64,000 nucleotides of DNA from Pleomorphochaeta sp. (GTDB taxonomy: Bacteria > Spirochaetota > Spirochaetia > Sphaerochaetales > Sphaerochaetaceae). The notes under the pieces are model-generated. The model was not told the origin of the DNA. It saw nothing but the letters and a program-made list of their open reading frames with translations, and searched no databases. A program made the translations under genes and the position numbers. The DNA lies in the NCBI GenBank assembly GCA_028532815.1, contig JAQQAS010000037.1:62001-126000 (forward strand), written 5' to 3'. This document shows positions 54,753 through 63,332 of the stretch, piece by piece; within the stretch, counting starts at the first letter, position 1, and the number at the start of each line of letters is the position of its first letter.

Positions 54753-55540
54753 TGGCTTTAAAAATAAGAAATGAAGGTGTTAGAAAATTCTTTTGGGGTT
54801 TTTTAAGTATATTTTTAGTATTTGTTCTTTGGTATTTTGCATCTCAGCTTGATCATATGAAAAATCTTTTACCTAATCCAATTAATGTAATTAAATTTAT
54901 TGGAATATCAGTTATAGCTCCTATTGGGAAAACAACATTATTTGGACATTTGTATTGGTCTATGACTAGAGTTATGACAGGTTATATATTGGCTAGTATA
55001 GTAGGAATAATATTAGGTTTTTTTTGCGGGTGGTCAAAATTAGGTTCTGCCTTAATAAAACCAATATATTCTGTGCTTAGATCAATCCCTTCAATAGCTT
55101 GGATTCCTCTTGCTATTTTATGGTTTGGAATAGGAGAGAATAGTAAATATTTTATCATTTTTATTTCAACAATGCTTATCATTATGACTAATGTTATAGA
55201 TGGTGTAAAAGACGTTGATGAATCTTACTTAGATGTTGCTAGAATGCTTGGTACTAAAGAAAATCAATTGTTTTTACATATAGTATTACCTTGTGCAGTT
55301 CCCCAAATTTTTAATGGATTACAAGTAGCATTAGGTGCAGCTTGGGCGACGGTTATTGCTGCAGAAATGGTTAGAAGTAGTAAAGGTGTTGGTTGGTTAA
55401 TTCTAATGGGACAAACTTCTATGAACATGACTCAAGTATTTGCTGGAATTATCGTAATCGGATTGGTAGGCTTAACTTTAGCTTTAATAATGCGATGGTT
55501 AGAATCAAAGTTATGCGCTTGGAATATTAGGGGTAAATAG
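54752..55540 (+). CDS. NitT/TauT-type ABC permease (second)
   Basis: 262 residues, six membrane segments; LRSIPSIAWIPLAILWFGIGEN and LGTKENQLFLHIVLPCAVPQIFNGLQVALGAAWATVIAAEM match the same family. About one third identical by eye to the preceding permease, suggesting an old tandem duplication. One base separates its stop from the next start region. Confidence 0.92.
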   Translation: MALKIRNEGVRKFFWGFLSIFLVFVLWYFASQLDHMKNLLPNPINVIKFIGISVIAPIGKTTLFGHLYWSMTRVMTGYILASIVGIILGFFCGWSKLGSALIKPIYSVLRSIPSIAWIPLAILWFGIGENSKYFIIFISTMLIIMTNVIDGVKDVDESYLDVARMLGTKENQLFLHIVLPCAVPQIFNGLQVALGAAWATVIAAEMVRSSKGVGWLILMGQTSMNMTQVFAGIIVIGLVGLTLALIMRWLESKLCAWNIRGK

Positions 55541-55541
55541 C

Positions 55542-56297
55542 ATGAGTTCAATCTTAAAAATTAATAATATAAACAAAATTTTTATAAATAATAATGGAAG
55601 TGACAAGGCTGTTTTACAAAATGTAAATTTTGAAGTAGAAGAAAATGAATTTATTGTAGTTTTTGGCCCAGGTCAATGTGGCAAAACTACACTTTTAAAT
55701 ATAATTGCTGGATTAGAAAAACAAAGTTCAGGTCAAGTTTTCATTAAAGATAAACTTGTTGAAAAAGCTGGACCTGATAGAGCCGTTGTATTTCAAAATA
55801 TTCAATTGTTTCCATGGTTAACAGCATTAAAAAACGTAGAATACAGTATGAAAATAAGAGGCTTTAGTAAAGAAGAATATCATAGTGAAGCTATGAAATA
55901 TCTTGAATTAGTCGGATTAAAAGGTTTTGAAAATTCATATCCTATAAAGCTTTCTGGTGGAATGAAACAAAGAGTTGGAATTGCAAGAGCTTATTGTACC
56001 AAACCGGATGTAATGCTTATGGATGAGCCATTTGGTGCCTTAGATGCCCAAACTAGGTATTTAATGCAAGATGAGGTATTGAGAATTTGTAATACAGAAA
56101 AAAGAACTATTGTTTTTATTACTAATAATATAGAAGAAGCATTATATTTAGCAGATAGAATTGTAGTTATGTCAGACTGCCCATCTACGGTAAAAGAAGT
56201 TGTTAAAATCGATTTAACTCATCCTCGAGACAGAACAGATAGTGAATTCTTAAGATTAAGAAAAGAAATTAGCGCTATGGTTAATAGAAAGAGGTAA
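55542..56297 (+). CDS. ABC ATPase A of the heteromeric importer (His switch replaced)
   Basis: 251 residues. Walker A GPGQCGKTT, signature LSGGMKQRVGIARAY, Walker B VMLMDEPFGALD. The switch histidine, normally in TH(D/N), is replaced by Asn: FITNNIEEAL. So this subunit offers a good signature but a weakened Walker site. It is paired with ATPase B, whose defect is complementary. Only three bases separate the genes. Confidence 0.92.
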   Translation: MSSILKINNINKIFINNNGSDKAVLQNVNFEVEENEFIVVFGPGQCGKTTLLNIIAGLEKQSSGQVFIKDKLVEKAGPDRAVVFQNIQLFPWLTALKNVEYSMKIRGFSKEEYHSEAMKYLELVGLKGFENSYPIKLSGGMKQRVGIARAYCTKPDVMLMDEPFGALDAQTRYLMQDEVLRICNTEKRTIVFITNNIEEALYLADRIVVMSDCPSTVKEVVKIDLTHPRDRTDSEFLRLRKEISAMVNRKR

Positions 56298-56300
56298 TAA

Positions 56301-57047
56301 ATGAAAAATAGAGAAATAAAAGTAGAGGCTAAACATTTAACAAAAAGTTTTGGTGATCTTAAAGTTTTAGATGATATTAGCTTTGATGTTTTCAAAGGTG
56401 AGTTTTTGTGTATAGTAGGTCCTACTGGGTGTGGGAAAACAACATTCTTAAACTGCTTAACTAAAATTTATGATGTAACTTCTGGTGAAATTTTGGTTGA
56501 TGGAAAAGCTATTAACTGCAAGAAAAATAATATAAGTTATATTTTACAAGAAAATTCTGCATTTGAATGGTTAACTGTTGAACAAAATATTCGTTGTGGT
56601 CTTGAAATAAAAAAAGAAAAAGAAAGTTTAATTAAAGAGAGAACAGAAGAAATGTTAGAATTAGTAGGACTAAAAGATTATAGAGACTACTATCCTAAAC
56701 AATTATCAATTTCTATGTTACAGAGAACTGTTATTGCAAGAGCTTTTGCTACATATCCAGAACTTTTACTTATGGATGAACCTTATGGACAATTAGATTT
56801 AGATTTACGATTTAAATTAGAAGATGAACTAATTAAGCTTTGGCAAAAAACAAAAACAACGATCATTTTTATAACGCATAATGTTGAAGAAGCGGTTTAT
56901 TTAGGTGAGAGAATAATGGTATTAACAAATAAACCGACTAAAATAAAACAGTTTGTGGATTCCGATTTAGATCGTCCTAGAGACGTAGCTTCTCAAGATT
57001 TTGTAAAAATACGAAATGAAGTTACTGAATTAATAAGGTGGTGGTAA
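56301..57047 (+). CDS. ABC ATPase B of the heteromeric importer (signature degenerate)
   Basis: 248 residues. Walker A GPTGCGKTT, Walker B LLLMDEPYGQLD and switch His in FITHNVEEAV are intact, but the signature reads LSISMLQR and not LSGGMxQR. With ATPase A this predicts one competent ATP site (B's Walker plus A's signature) and one degenerate site. Related to SsuB/TauB. Its end overlaps the alternative GTG start of the sulfatase. Confidence 0.92.
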   Translation: MKNREIKVEAKHLTKSFGDLKVLDDISFDVFKGEFLCIVGPTGCGKTTFLNCLTKIYDVTSGEILVDGKAINCKKNNISYILQENSAFEWLTVEQNIRCGLEIKKEKESLIKERTEEMLELVGLKDYRDYYPKQLSISMLQRTVIARAFATYPELLLMDEPYGQLDLDLRFKLEDELIKLWQKTKTTIIFITHNVEEAVYLGERIMVLTNKPTKIKQFVDSDLDRPRDVASQDFVKIRNEVTELIRWW

Positions 57048-57049
57048 AA

Positions 57050-58513
57050 ATGAAAAAGAAAAAAAATGTTTTAGTTTTTATGACAGATCAACAAAATAGC
57101 GAGACTTTAAAACCAAGTTCTAAAGCTAAGACTCCTAATTTGGATAAATTTATGGAAAAATCGATTAAGTTTAATAACTGTCATACAACATCTCCCCATT
57201 GTTGTCCTTCTAGAGCGGGCTTTTTTTCTGGATTGTATCCATCTCAACATAACATTTGGAACAATGTAGAAGTAGATAATGCCCTTTCAAGAACTCTATT
57301 TGATGGGGTTAAATTATTCCCTGAAATATTAAAAGAAGATGGTTATAAAACATATTTTGCAGGCAAATGGCATGTAAGTGCTTATGAAGGCCCAAAAGAT
57401 AGAGGTTTTGATCATGTATTGTATGAATATGTTTCTAATTATGGAAGATTTAAAGCTGAAAATAAACCACGCTCTAATGATTGGTCTCAAGTCTACAGTA
57501 ATAAAGATAATATTAAATTAGATGATTCTAAAGATTTTGGTGAAATAGTTAGAAATGGATATCCAAAATATTATCAATTTGGAATTGATAATGATCCTTT
57601 TGGCGATAATATTTCTACTGAAAAATCTTGTGAAGTATTAGAAAATTATGATAGTGATAAACCCTTTTTCATGTATGTTGGCACAACAGGTCCTCATGAT
57701 CCATATTGTCCTCCACAAAAATTCTTAGATTTATACAAAGATGTTGATATAAAATTACCACCAAATTTTGATGATGATATGAAAGATAAACCAGCTTTAT
57801 ATAGAAGGACTAAAGATTGTTTTAAATTAACTAGAGAAGAACATATAGAATCAATTAGAAGATATTATGCTTTTGTAAGTTATGAGGATTATCTCTTTGG
57901 TAAAATCTTAAAAACTTTAGAAGATAAAGATCTATTAAAAGATACATATGTATTATATATAACCGATCATGGAGATTATGTTGCATCTCATGGATTATGG
58001 TCTAAAGGACTTCCTTGCTTTAGAGAAGCATATAGTATTGGTGCTGCCTTAGGTGGAGCAGATATTAATACTCATTTTGAAAATAATGATTTACTATCAA
58101 TTACAGATTTTGCTCCAACAATTTTAGAATTAACCGGGAATAAGGATAAAATAAAAACAACAGGAGAAAGTTTAGTTCCAATTATCAAAACAAATAAGAC
58201 TCCGAAAAACTGGAGAAAATACTTATTTACTCAAACAAATGGGAATGAAGTATATGGAATACAAAGAGCCGTTTTTAATGATAAGTGGAAATTAGTATTC
58301 AATACTTTTGATTATGATGAATTATATGATTTGGAAAATGATCCTCTTGAAATGCACAATATTATCGATAGTGCACCAAAACCTGTAATTAAGGATTTAT
58401 TTAAAAAATTATGGACTTTTGCAAAAGAAACTAATGATGCCTGTACTTGTCCATATATAGCCGTAGCTTTTGCTCCTTATGGTCCAGGAATTATTTTAGA
58501 AGATAATATTTAA
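57050..58513 (+). CDS. Cytoplasmic Cys-type sulfatase (third)
   Basis: 487 residues from the ATG at 57050, with AAGGTGGTGG before it; GTG codons at 57038 and 57041 are alternatives. Signature Cys51-Cys-Pro-Ser-Arg55; metal ligands in VLVFMTDQQN and YITDHGDYVASHG; YFAGKWHVS supplies Lys and His. No signal peptide. Last gene of the NitT/TauT-like importer operon, so it likely hydrolyses the imported ligand, perhaps an alkyl, aryl or sugar sulfate. Confidence 0.92.
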   Translation: MKKKKNVLVFMTDQQNSETLKPSSKAKTPNLDKFMEKSIKFNNCHTTSPHCCPSRAGFFSGLYPSQHNIWNNVEVDNALSRTLFDGVKLFPEILKEDGYKTYFAGKWHVSAYEGPKDRGFDHVLYEYVSNYGRFKAENKPRSNDWSQVYSNKDNIKLDDSKDFGEIVRNGYPKYYQFGIDNDPFGDNISTEKSCEVLENYDSDKPFFMYVGTTGPHDPYCPPQKFLDLYKDVDIKLPPNFDDDMKDKPALYRRTKDCFKLTREEHIESIRRYYAFVSYEDYLFGKILKTLEDKDLLKDTYVLYITDHGDYVASHGLWSKGLPCFREAYSIGAALGGADINTHFENNDLLSITDFAPTILELTGNKDKIKTTGESLVPIIKTNKTPKNWRKYLFTQTNGNEVYGIQRAVFNDKWKLVFNTFDYDELYDLENDPLEMHNIIDSAPKPVIKDLFKKLWTFAKETNDACTCPYIAVAFAPYGPGIILEDNI

Positions 58514-58539
58514 TAAATATTATGTATTGTATAAGATTT

Positions 58540-58578
58540 TTACTTCCTCTTATTTTATAAGTAGGAAGTAATTTCTTT
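58540..58578 (+). terminator. Terminator after the third sulfatase
   Basis: TTACTTCCT (58540-58548) pairs with AGGAAGTAA (58563-58571), with extra CTTA/TAAG pairs inside, then TTTCTTTA. Confidence 0.75.
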
Positions 58579-58593
58579 ATATTCAAATAATTC

Positions 58594-58679
58594 TTGACAT
58601 ATTTTAAATCTAAGTTAAACTAATAAAGAAACATACACACGTATGTATATTTTTTTTATTATATATACATACGTGTGTA
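58594..58679 (+). promoter_or_regulatory. Promoter and paired inverted operators of the second importer-sulfatase unit
   Basis: -35 TTGACA (58594-58599), 16 bp, -10 TAAACT (58616-58621). Just downstream TACACACGTATGTATAT (58634-58650) is repeated exactly in inverse orientation at 58663-58679, with 12 A/T bases between. Each copy contains a LacI-like partial palindrome (ACATAC-ACAC-GTATGT in the first). GGGAGG then precedes the ATG at 58701. As RNA the pair could also fold into a 17-bp hairpin. Confidence 0.7.
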
Positions 58680-58700
58680 CAAAATAAAGGGAGGCTTTTT

Positions 58701-59981
58701 ATGAAAAAAGTAATTTATGTTTTATTGGTTTTACTAAGTTGTACTATAACTTTATTTGCATCAGGACAAAAGGAAGGAAACGACTCTAGTAAAGTAGTCT
58801 TGAAAGTTGCTAACTATGCATTATTAGAAAGTGGCTATGAACAGTTTTGGAAGGATGTTGAAACTAATTTTGAAAGTAAAAACCCAAATATTGATATTGA
58901 ATGGGTCAGTGCACCTTATGGTGAAATAATGAATCAAGTTATTAACATGGCAGGAGGTGGAGATAAAGTTGATTGTATATTTAGTGAAATCGATTGGATT
59001 CCTGGCTTTGAAGATGCTGGTTTAGCTGCTCCAATTGAAGATATATTACCTCAATCCTTTATCAATGATTTATATCCTGATGTAATGAAGGCTTTTGAAA
59101 TTGATGGAAGTGCTTATGGAGTACCCTTATATATTTCCCCATATGTTCTTTATTATAATAAAACATTATTTGAGCAAGCTGGTTTAGATCCTAATACTCC
59201 CCCTAAAACTTATGATGAAATGTTAATGATGGCAAAAAAATTATCACAGCTTAAAGATTCCAATGGCAACAAGGTTTATGCTTTTGGCCAAACTACAGCT
59301 TCTGTTCCTGTATCTGGAAGCAGTGTAAATGCTATGATTTTTAATTTTGGTGGAACAGTTTTAGATGATAATGGTAAATTAGCTGTTGATAACGATGGTT
59401 TCAAAAAAGCTATAAACATGCTAAAAACTTTGGATGATTTATCATACAATCCACAAAATGCAAAGTTGAAAGACTTGAGAAATTTATTTGCTCTAGGTCA
59501 ATTAGCAATGTATTATGATCAAAGTTGGGGTTTTAATGGGGTTAGAACAATAAATCCTGATGCAGAGAATTTTACAGCAAGCGCAGCTCCATTAGTTGGA
59601 GCAAATGGTTCTGGTCAATCTCTTCTTCAATCACACTGTTTCATTCTTGTTGATAATGGGGAGCAAAGAAAAGAAGCTTTAAGTAAATTTGTCCAATACG
59701 TAATTTCAGAAGATGTTCTAGCAGATTATTTGTCAAATTTAACCCCTGCATATCCAGCAATAAAAAGCATGGCAAATTTAGATAGTATAAATAATAATCC
59801 TGTATTAAAAGGTGCCGCACAATCAGCTAGCAATGTTAAAGCACAACCTTTTATACCACAATTAAAGGATATCAATTTAGAATTATGTACTTTAGCTCAA
59901 GCTGTTACTGTTGGAGATGAATCTGTTTCAACAGCAATCGAAAAATTTAAAAATAGAGCTCAATCTAAGTTAAGCGAATAG
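58701..59981 (+). CDS. CUT1 sugar-binding protein (SBP family 1)
   Basis: 426 residues with a signal peptide ending LFASGQKEG. Family 1 pattern: NFESKNPNIDIEWVSAPYGEIMNQVINMAGGGDKVDCIFSE, then YGVPLYISPYVLYYNKTLFEQAGLDPNTPPKTYDEM. Likely binds a sulfated mono- or oligosaccharide, given the sulfatase in the operon. A Cys at residue 14 resembles a lipobox but hydrophobic residues continue beyond it. Followed by a hairpin before the permeases. Confidence 0.92.
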   Translation: MKKVIYVLLVLLSCTITLFASGQKEGNDSSKVVLKVANYALLESGYEQFWKDVETNFESKNPNIDIEWVSAPYGEIMNQVINMAGGGDKVDCIFSEIDWIPGFEDAGLAAPIEDILPQSFINDLYPDVMKAFEIDGSAYGVPLYISPYVLYYNKTLFEQAGLDPNTPPKTYDEMLMMAKKLSQLKDSNGNKVYAFGQTTASVPVSGSSVNAMIFNFGGTVLDDNGKLAVDNDGFKKAINMLKTLDDLSYNPQNAKLKDLRNLFALGQLAMYYDQSWGFNGVRTINPDAENFTASAAPLVGANGSGQSLLQSHCFILVDNGEQRKEALSKFVQYVISEDVLADYLSNLTPAYPAIKSMANLDSINNNPVLKGAAQSASNVKAQPFIPQLKDINLELCTLAQAVTVGDESVSTAIEKFKNRAQSKLSE

Positions 59982-59989
59982 AATTAATC

Positions 59990-60022
59990 ATTGAGTTCTA
60001 AACTTTATCTTTAGAACTCAAT
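59990..60022 (+). terminator. Hairpin between binding protein and permeases
   Basis: ATTGAGTTCTAAA (59990-60002) pairs perfectly with TTTAGAACTCAAT (60010-60022), then TTTGGAG with the next ribosome-binding site. Confidence 0.75.
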
Positions 60023-60034
60023 TTTGGAGATATA

Positions 60035-60940
60035 ATGAAAAAACATGATATAAAACTATCAGATAATAGTTATTCTTTTGTTTTAACAATTCCTGCTACG
60101 ATTTTAACTGCTATCTTTATTATTGTGCCAATAATTCAATCATTGATAATGAGTTTTCAAAAATATGGAGTCAAAAACATTATTAGTGGAAAACCAGGAA
60201 CCTGGAATAATTTAAGAAACTACATAAAGCTATTTGAAGCTAATCAGATTCCAGAAGCAGCTTATCATACGCTTTGGTTTGTGTTATTTGTTATAATTCT
60301 ACAATTTATAATAGGGATGGCTTTAGCCTTAGTGTTAAATAGAGAGTTCAAAGGTTCTAGGTTTATCCGATCAATTATGATGACACCCTGGGTTGTTCCA
60401 ACAGTAATATCGGGGCTAATATGGATGTGGTTATTCCAACCCCAATATGGTTTTGCTAAATATTTTATATCTATAATTAGTTTTGGGAATATTAATGATT
60501 TAGCTATTCTAAATAACCCTGAAACTGCTTTAGGTGGTATTGCAATTGCAGCCTTATGGAAACAAATTCCTTTAACCACATTATTATTATTGGCAGGATT
60601 ACAAAATGTTCCCAATTCATCATTAGAAGCTGCAACTATTGATGGGGCTGGAGAAGTCAGGAAATTCGTTTCTATTGTTTTACCTTATCTTTCTCCTGTA
60701 ATTAAAATAGCAATGTCTATGTCAATTATAGAAAATTTTAAACAGTTTCCATTGTTTTGGACTATGACTGGCGGAGGACCAAATGGTGCAACAACAAATT
60801 TTGCAATTTTAAGTTATCGAGAAGCTTTTGTTTCAATGAATCTTGGATCAGGTGCTGCAGTTACAACAATCTGGATGTTAATGATGATAATCATTGTTGG
60901 AATATATCAAAAAAGTTTTAAAGTTCAAGATATGAGTTAG
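60035..60940 (+). CDS. CUT1 ABC permease, MalF/UgpA type
   Basis: 301 residues, six membrane segments, EAA motif LEAATIDGAGEVRKFVSIVLPYLSP and the preceding VALNREFKGSRFIRSIMMTPWVVP-like helix. Preceded by TTTGGAGATATA. Forms the channel with the next gene; no ATPase gene is present in this unit. Confidence 0.93.
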   Translation: MKKHDIKLSDNSYSFVLTIPATILTAIFIIVPIIQSLIMSFQKYGVKNIISGKPGTWNNLRNYIKLFEANQIPEAAYHTLWFVLFVIILQFIIGMALALVLNREFKGSRFIRSIMMTPWVVPTVISGLIWMWLFQPQYGFAKYFISIISFGNINDLAILNNPETALGGIAIAALWKQIPLTTLLLLAGLQNVPNSSLEAATIDGAGEVRKFVSIVLPYLSPVIKIAMSMSIIENFKQFPLFWTMTGGGPNGATTNFAILSYREAFVSMNLGSGAAVTTIWMLMMIIIVGIYQKSFKVQDMS

Positions 60941-60953
60941 GAAGTTTATATAT

Positions 60954-61787
60954 ATGAAAAGAAAAAAATTAAAATTTATAAAAATAATAATTTTAATATT
61001 AATAATGTTATTCTTATTATTTCCAATCTACTGGATGTTAATAACTTCTTTTAAAACAAATATGGAAGCATATCTTTATCCACCGTCCTTTTTTCCCAAA
61101 AATTTTGTACTTGATGGGTTTATCAACTTATTTACAGAGAATAATGAGTTCTTTGTATATTATTTTAATAATTTCTTAGTTTCATTTGTAAGTGCAATAA
61201 TCACATGTCTAGTAGCAATTTTTGCTGGATATTCAATAGCGAGATTTAATACAAAATGGTCAAAAACTTTTGTAGCAATTTTATTGTCCTCACAAATGTT
61301 CCCAATTATTTCTAGAATGATTTCCTTATATTCTATGATGTCTAAATTGGGAATTATTAATACTAGAAGTGGACTAATATTAGCAATAGTAGCCGCACAA
61401 GTTCCCTTTTGTTGTTTACTCTTATCTAGTTTCTTTTTGAATATTCCAAAAGAGATAGAGGAAGCTGCTAAAATTGATGGAGCATCTAGAAATACAATTT
61501 TATTTAAATTGTTAACACCTTTAGTTACTCCTGGAATTCTTGCTGTAGGAATTTATGCTTTTTTAATGACTTGGGATGACTATTTACATGCTGCAACACT
61601 AATTCAAAGTGATAATCTTAGGACTTTATCAGTTGGAATTAGCCTAAGGTATTTAGGCGAATTATCATATGATTGGTCTCTAATTAATAGTATTTCTGTT
61701 ATCGGTACCTTGCCAATGGTTTTAGTATTTTTCTTTTTTCAAAAATACATGGTTAAAGGGTTAGTTGCAGGTGCTGTAAAAGGATAA
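60954..61787 (+). CDS. CUT1 ABC permease, MalG/UgpE type
   Basis: 277 residues, six membrane segments; PIYWMLITSFKTNMEAYLYPPSFFPKNF at the start and EAA motif EEAAKIDGASRNTILFKLLTPLV. C-terminus VKGLVAGAVKG is typical of MalG-like permeases. Thirteen bases after its partner. Confidence 0.93.
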   Translation: MKRKKLKFIKIIILILIMLFLLFPIYWMLITSFKTNMEAYLYPPSFFPKNFVLDGFINLFTENNEFFVYYFNNFLVSFVSAIITCLVAIFAGYSIARFNTKWSKTFVAILLSSQMFPIISRMISLYSMMSKLGIINTRSGLILAIVAAQVPFCCLLLSSFFLNIPKEIEEAAKIDGASRNTILFKLLTPLVTPGILAVGIYAFLMTWDDYLHAATLIQSDNLRTLSVGISLRYLGELSYDWSLINSISVIGTLPMVLVFFFFQKYMVKGLVAGAVKG

Positions 61788-61806
61788 TTAAATCGTGGGG
61801 AAACCA

Positions 61807-63327
61807 ATGAAAGATAAAAAACAAGTAGTATTTGTAATGACGGATACAACAAGATGGGACATGCTTGGTTGTTATGGAAATAAAAATATGATAACACCTA
61901 ATTTAGATAATTTAGCTAAAGAAGGTGTGAAATTTAATAAAAACTATACCACTCAACCAGTGTGTGGTCCTGCAAGAAGTGCAATTTTTACAGGACTATA
62001 TCCGCATTCCAATGGAGGTATTACAAATACAGTTGCACTCACACAAGGTGTTAAAACCATAGGAGAATATTTAGTTCCTAATAATATTAAATCAGCATAT
62101 ATTGGAAAATGGCACTTAGATGGTGGAGACTATTTTGGAAATGGTATTTGTCCAGAAGGTTATGATAAAAATTATTGGTATGATATGAGATGTTATATCG
62201 ATGAACTTAGTGATGAAGAAAAAGTTTTAAGTAGAAAAGAATCTACCTCTTTAGAAAATGGTGGTATTGATGAGGACTTTACCTTTGCTCACAGAGTTAG
62301 TAATAGGGCTATAGATTTTATAGATAAACACAGTGATGAAGATTTATTTTTATGTGTTAGTTATGATGAGCCTCATCAACCATATCTATGTCCAGAACCC
62401 TATGCCTCTATGTATGAAAATTATAACTTTCCAAAAACTCCAAATTATTATGATAATTTAGAAAATAAACCATTATATCAAAAATTATGGGCAGGGGAGA
62501 CTTTGTATGAAGATAAAGATGCTCTACAATTAAAGCCACAATTATTTTTAGGATGTAATAGTTTTGCTGATTATGAGATAGGAAGAGTCTTAGATAAGGT
62601 TAAAGAAAAAATGCCTAATGCTATGGTAATATTTACAAGCGATCATGGTGAAGCTTTAGGCGCTCATTCTCTTAGTCTAAAAGGTGCTGCTGTTTATGAA
62701 GAAATAGCTCATGTTCCTTTAATTATAAAAGGAGGAGCTTATTTAAAATCTCCTTGTGGAGAAGAATATGATCATGTTACTTCTCATATAGATTTAGTTC
62801 CAACTATTTTAGATTATTATGATATTGAAGCCCCCTTGGTACTTCAAGGAAAGAGTATGCGACAAATAATTGAAAACCCAGAGGATAATGTATTAAGGGA
62901 TTCAGTATTTTGTGAGTTTCATAGATATGAAATTGATCACGATGGATTTGGTGGAATTCAATTTATGAGAGCTGCAATTAGTGATAATAGGAAACTTGCC
63001 ATTCATTTGTTGGACAATACTGATGAATTATATGATACTGAAAAAGATGAATATGAGATGGTAAACTTAATTGAAGATAAACTTTATAGTGAAGATAGAG
63101 AAAAATTACATCAAAATATTTTAGATTGGATGAATGATACAAGAGATCCTTATAGAGGATATCAATGGAAATGTAGATATTGGAATGATGAAAAACCAAA
63201 TTGGGATTGTGATGGTTATACAAGACAAAGACCCGCTTCTAAAGGAGAAATTAAGCAACTTGATTATGATACAGGTCTTGAGATTACAGAGAATATTAGA
63301 TATAAAATAAAAAAGGTTATTAAGTAG
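61807..63327 (+). CDS. Cytoplasmic Cys-type sulfatase (fourth)
   Basis: 506 residues from the ATG at 61807, with GGGGA before it; a GTG four codons earlier (61795) is the alternative. Signature Cys53-Gly-Pro-Ala-Arg57; metal ligands in VVFVMTDTTRWD and FTSDHGEALGAHS; YIGKWHLDGGDYF supplies Lys and His. No signal peptide. Between CUT1 permeases and the LacI gene, so it likely desulfates the imported sugar. Last residues run into WNDEKPNWDCDGYTRQRP, an unusual Trp/Asp-rich tail. Confidence 0.92.
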   Translation: MKDKKQVVFVMTDTTRWDMLGCYGNKNMITPNLDNLAKEGVKFNKNYTTQPVCGPARSAIFTGLYPHSNGGITNTVALTQGVKTIGEYLVPNNIKSAYIGKWHLDGGDYFGNGICPEGYDKNYWYDMRCYIDELSDEEKVLSRKESTSLENGGIDEDFTFAHRVSNRAIDFIDKHSDEDLFLCVSYDEPHQPYLCPEPYASMYENYNFPKTPNYYDNLENKPLYQKLWAGETLYEDKDALQLKPQLFLGCNSFADYEIGRVLDKVKEKMPNAMVIFTSDHGEALGAHSLSLKGAAVYEEIAHVPLIIKGGAYLKSPCGEEYDHVTSHIDLVPTILDYYDIEAPLVLQGKSMRQIIENPEDNVLRDSVFCEFHRYEIDHDGFGGIQFMRAAISDNRKLAIHLLDNTDELYDTEKDEYEMVNLIEDKLYSEDREKLHQNILDWMNDTRDPYRGYQWKCRYWNDEKPNWDCDGYTRQRPASKGEIKQLDYDTGLEITENIRYKIKKVIK

Positions 63328-63332
63328 GAAAA

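Noticed and set aside
58701-58790. Lipoprotein signal in the second CUT1 binding protein
   Set aside because: A Cys follows LLS, but hydrophobic residues continue to LFASG, which matches the ordinary signal-peptide end seen in the other binding proteins here.
60265-60615. 116-residue minus-strand frame inside the CUT1 permease gene
   Set aside because: Shadow of a membrane protein gene; no start signal.
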